64,000 nt of DNA, from the NCBI RefSeq assembly GCF_947499945.1, contig NZ_CANMQD010000001.1, forward strand, positions 1,550,001-1,614,000, given 5' to 3'. The notes below the pieces were generated by a model that was not told the origin of the DNA, made no database searches, and was given only the letters and a program-made list of their open reading frames with translations. The position numbers were made by a program, and so were the translations under genes. The stretch is from an uncultured Sulfitobacter sp. (GTDB lineage Bacteria; Pseudomonadota; Alphaproteobacteria; Rhodobacterales; Rhodobacteraceae). How positions within the stretch are numbered: position 1 is the first letter of the stretch; the number at the start of each line of letters is the position of its first letter. Shown one piece after another: positions 56,155-64,000 of this stretch.

Positions 56155-56685
56155 ATGGCATTTTTGAAAACGGGTGTAGTGGCAGCACTGATGGCAAGCC
56201 TGATTGCGGGCAGCGCATGGGCGCAAAGCCAGAGCACCAACCGCGTAGCGGCAAAGACAGACTGGAGCGTGTTTGTAGAGGATAACCCAACTGAATGTTG
56301 GAGTGTCTCCACGCCCAAAGAGACCGTAAACTCACGCGATGGTCGTGTCGTTGCGGTGAACCGTGGGCAGACATTGCTGATGGTGTTCTACCGCCCCAGC
56401 GCGGGTGCAAACGGTCAGGTCGCCTTTACCGGCGGCTATCCTTTTGCCAGCGGGTCTACTGTACGCATGGATATTTCCGGTAACTCCTTCGAGTTGTTTA
56501 CCGAAGGGGAGTGGGCATGGCCTGCGACTACATCAGACGATGCAAAGATCATCGCAGCCATGAAGCGTGGCGCGGATGCAAAGCTGACGGGCCGTTCTGG
56601 TCGGGGCACCCAGACAGAAGATACGTTCTCATTGCTTGGCTTTACTGCCGCTGTTGAGGATGCGGGCAAACGCTGCGGCGGGTGA
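56155..56685 (+). CDS. Invasion-associated locus B (IalB)-like secreted protein
   Basis: signal peptide; DWSVFVEDNPTECWSVSTPKE; GYPFASGSTVRMDI. Confidence 0.8.
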   Translation: MAFLKTGVVAALMASLIAGSAWAQSQSTNRVAAKTDWSVFVEDNPTECWSVSTPKETVNSRDGRVVAVNRGQTLLMVFYRPSAGANGQVAFTGGYPFASGSTVRMDISGNSFELFTEGEWAWPATTSDDAKIIAAMKRGADAKLTGRSGRGTQTEDTFSLLGFTAAVEDAGKRCGG

Positions 56686-56791
56686 TCCTTTGCGAAACAA
56701 ATAGTGCGGCTCTGCCTCTTGGGGCGGGGCCGTTTTCATTTTCGGCACCAAGCGCCTATATACTGCGCAACACCTTATAGGAATCGCTCTC

Positions 56792-57961
56792 ATGTCCGCT
56801 CCCATTACCCAAGACGTCCATACCATGCCGCGCAAATTGCCCGAGGGGCCTGCGAACCTTGTGGGGATGACCCGTGAGGGAATGCGCGATGCTTTGATTG
56901 CAATTGGCACGCCAGAGAAGCAGGCCAAGATGCGGGTCGGTCAGATTTGGCAGTGGATCTATAACTGGGGTGTTCGTGATTTTGACGCGATGACCAACCT
57001 GAGCAAATCCTTTCGTGCCGATCTGGCCGCGCATTTTGTGGTCGAAGTGCCCGAAGTTGTGACCAAGCAGGTGAGCGAAGACGGCACACGCAAATATCTG
57101 GTGCGGATCGCAGGTGGTCATGAGGTTGAGGTCGTCTATATCCCCGAAGCGAACCGAGGCACGCTCTGTGTGAGTTCGCAGGTGGGTTGCACGCTGACCT
57201 GTTCATTTTGCCACACAGGCACCCAAAAGCTGGTGCGCAATCTAACAGCAGGTGAAATCATCGGGCAGGTAATGATTGCACGCGATGATCTGGATGAGTG
57301 GCCGAAAAGCGGAACGCGCACCGAGGACGCGCGCCTGCTGTCCAATATCGTGCTGATGGGTATGGGAGAGCCGCTTTATAACTTCGAGAACGTGCGTGAT
57401 GCGATGAAGATTGCGATGGATCCCGAGGGTATTCAACTGTCGCGCCGTCGGATCACGCTCAGCACATCAGGTGTGGTTCCAGAGATTGCGCGCACGGCGC
57501 AAGAGATCGGTTGCATGCTTGCTGTTTCTTTTCACGCAACAACGGATGAGGTGCGCGACACGCTGGTTCCGATTAACAAAAAGTGGAATATCGAAACGCT
57601 TCTGGACGCGCTGCGTGACTATCCCAAGGTATCTAACTCCGAGCGGATCACCTTTGAATATGTCATGCTGCACGGGATTAACGATAGCGACGAGGATGCC
57701 CACCGCCTGATGAAATTGATCGAGGGTATTCCTGCGAAGATCAACCTGATCCCCTTTAACGAATGGCCCGGTGCACCATACAAGCGGTCGAGCAATAACC
57801 GTATTCGTGCATTCTCGGACATTGTGCATAAAGCGGGATATGCCTCCCCCGTGCGCAAACCGCGCGGTGAGGATATCATGGCCGCCTGTGGTCAGCTGAA
57901 GTCAGAGACAGAGCGTGCGCGTAAATCCAAGCGCCAGATCGAGGCGGAAACGCGTAGCTAA
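56792..57961 (+). CDS. rlmN: Dual-specificity 23S rRNA/tRNA adenine-C2 methyltransferase RlmN
   Basis: [40 protein letters not shown]. Confidence 0.97.
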   Translation: MSAPITQDVHTMPRKLPEGPANLVGMTREGMRDALIAIGTPEKQAKMRVGQIWQWIYNWGVRDFDAMTNLSKSFRADLAAHFVVEVPEVVTKQVSEDGTRKYLVRIAGGHEVEVVYIPEANRGTLCVSSQVGCTLTCSFCHTGTQKLVRNLTAGEIIGQVMIARDDLDEWPKSGTRTEDARLLSNIVLMGMGEPLYNFENVRDAMKIAMDPEGIQLSRRRITLSTSGVVPEIARTAQEIGCMLAVSFHATTDEVRDTLVPINKKWNIETLLDALRDYPKVSNSERITFEYVMLHGINDSDEDAHRLMKLIEGIPAKINLIPFNEWPGAPYKRSSNNRIRAFSDIVHKAGYASPVRKPRGEDIMAACGQLKSETERARKSKRQIEAETRS

Positions 57962-58133
57962 GATACTGTTTTAGGAAGGAAAATACCTTTAAAAAGCTGC
58001 GGGTTTGATAAAAATGCACAGCTGCTCAACCTTTGAGGGTACAAAAACCTCTGTTCCGCCACAATCGGAGCCGAATCTTGCCATTGTGACTCCGCAGATT
58101 GTTTCCTGAGATGACTTAATCAGGAGAACGACA

Positions 58134-58349
58134 ATGTCGATTATTATCAAACAAGACGCATTTGTTACCGATGAGGTAATGCAGATTGTAGCACGCGAAC
58201 GCGCAGTGGCTCTTTCAGCCCGCGAATGGAAGCATCGCCTTGCAGGCTATGGCTATTCCATTCGCGATACCGAAGACGGAAAGCATGTTTTGGAAACACT
58301 GCCTCACCACGTTGCGCTATGTGAGCTACCAGACGAGCTGTTTCATTAA
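58134..58349 (+). CDS. Small hypothetical protein (71 aa)
   Basis: good RBS (caggagaacgacaATG), no overlap with neighbours. Confidence 0.6.
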   Translation: MSIIIKQDAFVTDEVMQIVARERAVALSAREWKHRLAGYGYSIRDTEDGKHVLETLPHHVALCELPDELFH

Positions 58350-58363
58350 ACTTTGCTGATTGT

Positions 58364-59206
58364 TTACCGACCGGGAACACTCTCGCGTGCCGACGGCTCG
58401 CCCCAGTTCTCGATCAGGTCCATCGCTTCCTGAGCTGTTTCAACAAAACGGAACAGGTTGAGGTCTTCGGCAGAGATTGTTCCCGCATCGGCAAGCGCGT
58501 CCCAATTGATGATGCTTTCCCAAAAGGCGCGACCGAACAGCAGAAACGGCACCCGCTCCATCCGGCCTGTCTGGATCAGCGTCAGCGCCTCAAACGTTTC
58601 GTCCATGGTGCCAAAGCCACCAGGGAACACACAGATCGCTTTTGCCCGCATGAGGAAGTGCATCTTTCTGATCGCGAAATAGTGGAAGTTGAAGCACAGC
58701 TCAGGTGAAACATATTCGTTCGGCGCTTGCTCGAACGGCAATACGATGTTCAGTCCGATCGACTTGCCGCCTGCGTCGAGCGCCCCACGATTGCCTGCTT
58801 CCATCACGCCTGGTCCGCCGCCGGTCACGATGATGTCTTCATGCCCGCCACCTTCCATGGACTTTACGGTCATCAAGCGTGCAAATTCGCGTGCTTCATC
58901 GTAAAAACGCGACAAATCAGCCAGCGTTTTTGTCCTCGCACTGTCTTTTTTTGCAGGCTCTGGAATCCGTGCACCGCCAAAAAGAACAATGGTCGACTCA
59001 ACGCCATATTCATTCATCATCACGCCTGCTTTGAGCAGTTCAAGTTGGAACCGGACGGGGCGCATATCGTCGCGGCACATAAAATCGAAATCGTTGAAGG
59101 CAAGCTTGTAGGCCGGCGCTTGGGATTGCGGTGTGACGGGTACGCCGTCTGCTGCGGTGCGGTCTGTGCTGGCGTTACGCAATGGGTGCTGGTGTTTTGT
59201 GCTCAT
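58364..59206 (-). CDS. LOG family (TIGR00730-type) Rossmann-fold protein
   Basis: IVTGGGPGVMEAGNRGA, CVFPGGFGTMDETFEALTLIQTGR; start set to 59206. Confidence 0.9.
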   Translation of the reverse strand: MSTKHQHPLRNASTDRTAADGVPVTPQSQAPAYKLAFNDFDFMCRDDMRPVRFQLELLKAGVMMNEYGVESTIVLFGGARIPEPAKKDSARTKTLADLSRFYDEAREFARLMTVKSMEGGGHEDIIVTGGGPGVMEAGNRGALDAGGKSIGLNIVLPFEQAPNEYVSPELCFNFHYFAIRKMHFLMRAKAICVFPGGFGTMDETFEALTLIQTGRMERVPFLLFGRAFWESIINWDALADAGTISAEDLNLFRFVETAQEAMDLIENWGEPSARESVPGR

Positions 59207-59385
59207 GTCTGTCCTCAATATTCGACTATTTTGTGCAACATGCACCCGATTGCGCGGATTGACTATGCGATTATGTCTGGAGTGGCGTACCGCCACGACA
59301 ACTACAGCGCAGCGGTTAGGATTGCGCGATGCGCTTTGCCCGCGTATATCGCCCCCTAACAATCTCAATTAATCGGAGTTCCGCC

Positions 59386-60213
59386 ATGTCGAATGCCCAG
59401 CTTGAAACAGCCATTGAGGCCGCGTGGGATGCCCGCGATACAATTACCCCCGAGACAAAAGGCGAAACCCGCGATGCGATTGAGGCCACACTGGCCGCGC
59501 TCGATTCCGGTACGCTCCGCGTTGCAGAGCGTCAGGGAAATGGCGACTGGCATGTAAACCAATGGGCAAAGAAAGCCGTTCTTCTGGGATTCCGTATTCA
59601 GGATATGGGCGAGCAGTCTGGTGGTCCGCAAGGCTCCAACTGGTGGGACAAGGTCGACAGCAAATTCAAAGGTTGGGGTCCGGCAGAATGGAAAGCTGCG
59701 GGTTTCCGCGCTGTTCCTGGCTCTATTGTGCGCAAGTCGGCGTTTATTGCACCTGGTGCGGTGCTGATGCCGTCGTTTGTGAACCTCGGCGCCAATGTTG
59801 GCGAAGGCACGATGGTCGATACATGGGCCTCAGTTGGTTCCTGTGCACAGATCGGCAAAAACGTGCACCTCTCGGGTGGCGTTGGCATTGGTGGTGTGTT
59901 GGAGCCGATGCAAGCAGGCCCGACAATCATTGAGGATAACTGCTTTATCGGAGCGCGCTCCGAAGTGGTCGAGGGCTGTATCGTACGTGAAGGCTCCGTG
60001 CTTGGCATGGGCGTGTATATCGGCCAGTCGACCAAGATCCTCGACCGCGAAACGGGCGAAGTGATGTACGGCGAAGTGCCGTCAGGCTCGGTTGTGGTTG
60101 CAGGCTCCATGCCATCCAAGAACGGCGTGAACCTTTACTGCGTTGTGATTGTAAAGCGCGTGGACGAGAAGACCCGCTCAAAAACTTCCATCAACGAATT
60201 GCTGCGCGACTGA
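59386..60213 (+). CDS. dapD: Tetrahydrodipicolinate N-succinyltransferase
   Basis: left-handed beta-helix repeats; [43 protein letters not shown]; start set to 59386. Confidence 0.96.
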   Translation: MSNAQLETAIEAAWDARDTITPETKGETRDAIEATLAALDSGTLRVAERQGNGDWHVNQWAKKAVLLGFRIQDMGEQSGGPQGSNWWDKVDSKFKGWGPAEWKAAGFRAVPGSIVRKSAFIAPGAVLMPSFVNLGANVGEGTMVDTWASVGSCAQIGKNVHLSGGVGIGGVLEPMQAGPTIIEDNCFIGARSEVVEGCIVREGSVLGMGVYIGQSTKILDRETGEVMYGEVPSGSVVVAGSMPSKNGVNLYCVVIVKRVDEKTRSKTSINELLRD

Positions 60214-60569
60214 TGCGACTCTTCCTGCTCATGCTTTTGCTGTCTGTAACGGCGGCTACAGCATGGGCGGGTCCCTATGATGGCCGGTACAGACCCGACC
60301 ATTCAAGCGGGGATAGTTGGGATTGTAAGCGGGTTGGAAAAGATGGCGGCGCGATTTTGCTGACGTCCAACATCTTCTTTGCTGTTGGCAGCAGGTGCAA
60401 CCTGCGCGACCCCGTCAGGGTGAGCGGCATGGATGCGACACTGTATAGTGCGATCTGTCGTGCGGATGGGACGCCATGGGAGCGCCGCATAATGATCATG
60501 AAAACCGAAAATGGTATTGCTGTGATCCAAAGCGGTGCGCGGGTCAGTATGCTTCGCAAGTGCGAGTAG
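60213..60569 (+). CDS. Small secreted hypothetical protein
   Basis: signal peptide [20 protein letters not shown]; Cys-containing; start overlaps dapD stop. Confidence 0.65.
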   Translation: MRLFLLMLLLSVTAATAWAGPYDGRYRPDHSSGDSWDCKRVGKDGGAILLTSNIFFAVGSRCNLRDPVRVSGMDATLYSAICRADGTPWERRIMIMKTENGIAVIQSGARVSMLRKCE

Positions 60570-60616
60570 GCTTTTCAAACCACCGTTGACCGTCTAGGTC
60601 TGCACTCCATCTGCGT

Positions 60617-60970
60617 TTGAGGGACAGGCCAATGACCGACGAAAAGAAACCCAAAAAAGTATCACGCCAACAGGTCTATACCTTGCTGGTAGAAATCGGC
60701 CGAAAGGCAGGTGACGGGCTGCCCGACAAGGCGACGGGTGCTGCGCTCATGTGCTTTGCCTCTGGCATTGATGAGGCCGAAGCTGTTCGTGAAACCGTAG
60801 CAATTCTCAAGCAGGCAGAAACTGCTCCGCTTGATGTGACAGGCTATGGCACGCTGGCCGAGCGGGAGGCCGAAGGCGACGAGATCGACGACGAAGAGCG
60901 CGCCCTTATGATGCGTGCCCTCGACGAGAACTCGGTTATTATCGCCCAGATGACGCCGTTTTTTGATTAG
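60617..60970 (+). CDS. Small hypothetical protein
   Basis: single uninterrupted ORF between dapD block and Hint genes; actual start probably MTDEKKPKK. Confidence 0.6.
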   Translation: MRDRPMTDEKKPKKVSRQQVYTLLVEIGRKAGDGLPDKATGAALMCFASGIDEAEAVRETVAILKQAETAPLDVTGYGTLAEREAEGDEIDDEERALMMRALDENSVIIAQMTPFFD

Positions 60971-62061
60971 GCCGCGCGGCGACGCGCGAGATGAATTGCT
61001 TCATACCATTTGAGCACTTTATGTGACGGTGCCTTGTGTTCTGGCAGGTCATTGCGGTCCACGCCAAACATTACGCTTGAGGCCAATTGATGACTGTCAC
61101 GCCGAATACGCCCGATATAGAGACTTTCCAACGGCGCACCTCCCGCGAGAATCGGTTCGTGATTGGGTAGGATAAGCTGGGTGTAGGTCACGAGATGGCC
61201 GCACGGCTCTGTCCGCGCGGCAAATCCGTTGACCAAATGGCGCGCGGGGGTCAGCACACTCTCACAGGCGAAAAGATACTCAACTTCTGGCCCGTCAATC
61301 ACCACATGCTGCTCTGGTGAAATGATGATGTCGTCCTGTAATCCGAAGTAGGGCGCGCGCATGCGGATCGGGGCATAGCTGCCGCGTGCAGGCACGCTAC
61401 GTGAAACGGTTTGGAGAACAGGCACAACGTCACCGTTCATGGTATAAACAGTATCTCCACGCTTAAGCGTTCCTGCATTGCGGTAGCCCCATGGTGTCGC
61501 AATTGGCGTGTCAGGGGACAATGTCGGACCGGGGCCAATCGGCTCAATCTCGTTTGAGAGGGCGGCAAAGACCATGTCAGGCGCATAATCCTGTTGCCCG
61601 CGCCCCAGCATAAGATCTCGCAGATCATCAAGGGTCAGCGGGAGCGGGTTTTCCACAGCCACACTCGTCACTGTCGTCTCGCCCGCCTGCTCCAATGTGA
61701 GGCGGCCCCAGTTGTATTTCGTGTCCCACGCATAGGTCAGGCGCAGGATTTCAGCGCGGCCTGCATTTTTATGAGCAATCGCGGCATGGGCAATTTTCTC
61801 CCCCTGCACATGGACCATCGCGACACCACCACCGGGTATTGCTTGAAACACTAGGCTACGGTGGGTTGGATGCGGATTGGTGTAGCCGAACAGCACTTGT
61901 GGTTTGCTGTCCTCAGAGACCTGAGCCTCGAACATAATACTGCCGCGCGTCAGCTCTTCAGTCGGTTTATCGATCATAATTGGCATGGCGCGTTTTTCGT
62001 GGCCAAGGCCGCGCAGGGACAGACGGCGGTCAGTGTGATCGGTAATTGCAAGCCAAGTCAT
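60967..62061 (-). CDS. Hint-domain protein with apparent loss of the catalytic Cys
   Basis: GPTLSPDTPIATPWGYRNAGTLKRGDTVYTMNGDVVPV..IIISPEQHVVI aligns with the Hint core of the upstream gene, Thr where Cys1 is expected. Confidence 0.7.
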   Translation of the reverse strand: MTWLAITDHTDRRLSLRGLGHEKRAMPIMIDKPTEELTRGSIMFEAQVSEDSKPQVLFGYTNPHPTHRSLVFQAIPGGGVAMVHVQGEKIAHAAIAHKNAGRAEILRLTYAWDTKYNWGRLTLEQAGETTVTSVAVENPLPLTLDDLRDLMLGRGQQDYAPDMVFAALSNEIEPIGPGPTLSPDTPIATPWGYRNAGTLKRGDTVYTMNGDVVPVLQTVSRSVPARGSYAPIRMRAPYFGLQDDIIISPEQHVVIDGPEVEYLFACESVLTPARHLVNGFAARTEPCGHLVTYTQLILPNHEPILAGGAPLESLYIGRIRRDSHQLASSVMFGVDRNDLPEHKAPSHKVLKWYEAIHLARRRAA

Positions 62062-63783
62062 TTAAGCCACCTTTGCGGCGCGCAATAGCCCCGCCTCATA
62101 TCGTTTCAGTGTACGGCGTGCGGCAGTGGGATAGCCTGCACCAGTTTCAGGGTCTAGCTCGGGGAAAATGCTATAGATTTCCTCAACCACTTCGGCCTCA
62201 AAACTTGCTGCGGTTTGTGGTCCTGGTAGAAAACTTTCAGTCTCTAATCCTTCGGAAAACACAACTTGATGGCGATCAAACAGGAGATGGACATAGGTCA
62301 CGTGACCGCCCTCGCGCCGCGTGATCGAGTGATCGTTAATCAGATCTCGCGCAGCGACCAAAACTTCGGCCTCACCAAAGAGAAGCTCAGCCAGAATATC
62401 CTTGATCAACACACGGTGAAGGGGAGAGACCAGCAGGTCGCGATGCTGGCCTAATGTGTTTGCGCGAATGTGGATGGGGGCAAAATTACCCGTTGCGGTC
62501 ACCTGCCGCGATCCAATCCATCGCAGTGGTTGTGCACCGTCGTCTTTTGTCATCACCAGATCACCGGGTTTCAATTGTTCCGCGCGGCGATCCCCGTCTG
62601 GTGTCGCGATCAGCGTGCCCGCCACAAAGCATGGCACCGAGGTTGCGTTAACAAAACCTACGTCCGTGTCGGTGCCATTGTCGATCGTGTAGGTAAAGTT
62701 GAAATCTTCTACGTCGCCGTCGCCGACCACGCTAAAGGTGCCATCGGCATTCAGGGTTACTTGCTGCCCCGTTGGCAGGGTAATTGCTGTTCCCACCGTC
62801 GCAGGCTGACCGTTGATGTGTGTAATGGTCATCGTGCTGCCTGCGGGGCCGTTGTTAATGTCGTTGCCCAACACATCCAAGGTAGTGGTCCCGTCAGGAT
62901 AAACGTTCACGTCGTCGGACACTGCGACAAGCTGTGTCTGCACAGAGTTACCTGCGATCAGCACGTTAGAATCGTATTGGCTGTCGCCCACATCGGCGAT
63001 GGCGATCCGTATCGAGTTTGTCTCACCCGCATTTACGACCATCGTGAGGGTCAGCGTGATCGTAAAGCCGTCCATCTCCGTATTGTAGTCGTCGTTGGTA
63101 TTGTCGTTGTACATGTTGATGTTGTTAGTGGTCGAGATATTGAACGGATCGGTCTCGCCATCACCTACGTCATGCTCGACTAAGGTGCCGTTGATCCATA
63201 CACCAAAGAAGTCTTGATAGATGGAATTTGCAAATTCTGGGTATTCTTCTGAACTGAACACGAATTGCATCGTGAGAACGTCAGTGTCTGGAATGAAGTC
63301 AACATCCAAAGTAGCGGCGTCATACGTCCTGCCGCCAGCGGCCGAATTATACTGACTGAAATTATCGGTGCCCGAAGTATTCGTCGATGTGTTCGTGGAT
63401 TGGTTCGGATCTGCGCCGCCGGTATTGCCGCTTCCGCCGTTTCCATTTCCGTTTCCGTTATTTCCGTTCCCGTTGCCGCCACCGTTCCCGACGCCGTTTG
63501 CGTTTCCGTTGTTTCCGTTTCCATTTCCGCTACCGGTCCCGCTAGTGGTCGCGTCGTTGGTAAAGTCCTCGGCTTCTCCCGTGGACATGATAATACCAGT
63601 TGGTCCGGGGACTACGCCGGGCGATGTCGTATCACCGCCGCTGTAGATGCCTGCACTATCGATATCGCCGTAGTAGGTGGCACCCGTTACGGTCACACCG
63701 TTGCCGAAAATCTCCTGCGCCATCTCAATCGCAGTCGTCCCCTCGCGCACGGTTTCGATATCAAGCTCGGATGCTACTGCCAT
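62062..63783 (-). CDS. Choice-of-anchor-L domain plus Hint-domain protein with Gly/Asn-rich linker
   Basis: VFSSEEYPEF..FGVWINGT..IADVGDSQYDSNVLIAGNS (choice-of-anchor L); VPCFVAGTLIATPDGDRRAEQLKPGDLVMTKDDGAQPLRWIG (Hint). Confidence 0.88.
   Translation of the reverse strand: MAVASELDIETVREGTTAIEMAQEIFGNGVTVTGATYYGDIDSAGIYSGGDTTSPGVVPGPTGIIMSTGEAEDFTNDATTSGTGSGNGNGNNGNANGVGNGGGNGNGNNGNGNGNGGSGNTGGADPNQSTNTSTNTSGTDNFSQYNSAAGGRTYDAATLDVDFIPDTDVLTMQFVFSSEEYPEFANSIYQDFFGVWINGTLVEHDVGDGETDPFNISTTNNINMYNDNTNDDYNTEMDGFTITLTLTMVVNAGETNSIRIAIADVGDSQYDSNVLIAGNSVQTQLVAVSDDVNVYPDGTTTLDVLGNDINNGPAGSTMTITHINGQPATVGTAITLPTGQQVTLNADGTFSVVGDGDVEDFNFTYTIDNGTDTDVGFVNATSVPCFVAGTLIATPDGDRRAEQLKPGDLVMTKDDGAQPLRWIGSRQVTATGNFAPIHIRANTLGQHRDLLVSPLHRVLIKDILAELLFGEAEVLVAARDLINDHSITRREGGHVTYVHLLFDRHQVVFSEGLETESFLPGPQTAASFEAEVVEEIYSIFPELDPETGAGYPTAARRTLKRYEAGLLRAAKVA
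63428..63540. repeat. Imperfect hexameric/low-complexity (GN)n-coding tract
   Basis: repeated ccgttt/ccattt/ccgttg units encoding SGNGNGNNGNANGVGNGGGNGNGNNGNGNGNGG. Confidence 0.85.
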
Positions 63784-64000
63784 GTCTCTGCCTCAAACCT
63801 TCTTATGAGACAGCACACGCACGCAGATTGGACAGGGGGATTCCCCCACATTCCAGATTTGTCTGTGTTCAGACGATTCCGCCCCTGTTTTCAGGTGTTG
63901 GAACTGCTTAGGCCCTGCCTCGGGTCAATTATTATACTACCAAGCTACCACAATTTTGACATAAATGAAGTGGGATTTTGCATGGTTGCGAGGGCTGGCG

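Noticed and set aside
58060-58094. H-type pseudoknot upstream of the 71-aa ORF
   Set aside because: Loop lengths of 0 and 1 nt cannot span the stems; kept only as alternative hairpins.

Overview
This window is a dense chromosomal backbone segment from an alphaproteobacterium, most likely a Rhodobacterales/Roseobacter-group organism judging from protein content and synteny. It carries maf-aroE-coaE-dnaQ-secB, the dnaA-dnaN-recF-gyrB replication block with rpsT, hslUV, trxA-addA-addB, a murU/amgK-like pair, tsaE, regB/senC/regA, ahcY, gpsA-tsaD, hemD-mic60-hemY, copA, mutM/ubiE/ubiB, a serB/serC/serA locus, rlmN and dapD. No phage, transposon, CRISPR array, rRNA or tRNA was recognised. The most notable signals are: (1) the first ~220 bp, which look like one side of a chromosomal origin, with several near-consensus DnaA boxes, a perfect TTAA-N7-TTAA CtrA box and a GANTC site; (2) three GANTC sites in an 84-bp stretch upstream of dnaA; (3) an orphan plus-strand hairpin/U-tract suggesting an unannotated sRNA; (4) a two-hairpin leader in front of serC; (5) a zero-gap tandem pair of Hint-domain genes, where the second copy has Thr in place of the catalytic Cys; (6) an AddB with no Fe-S cysteines; (7) a PAS-only DivL-like protein next to regB; (8) a HemY with a C-terminal CxxC..CxxC ribbon. 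Everything here was read by eye and no searches were run.
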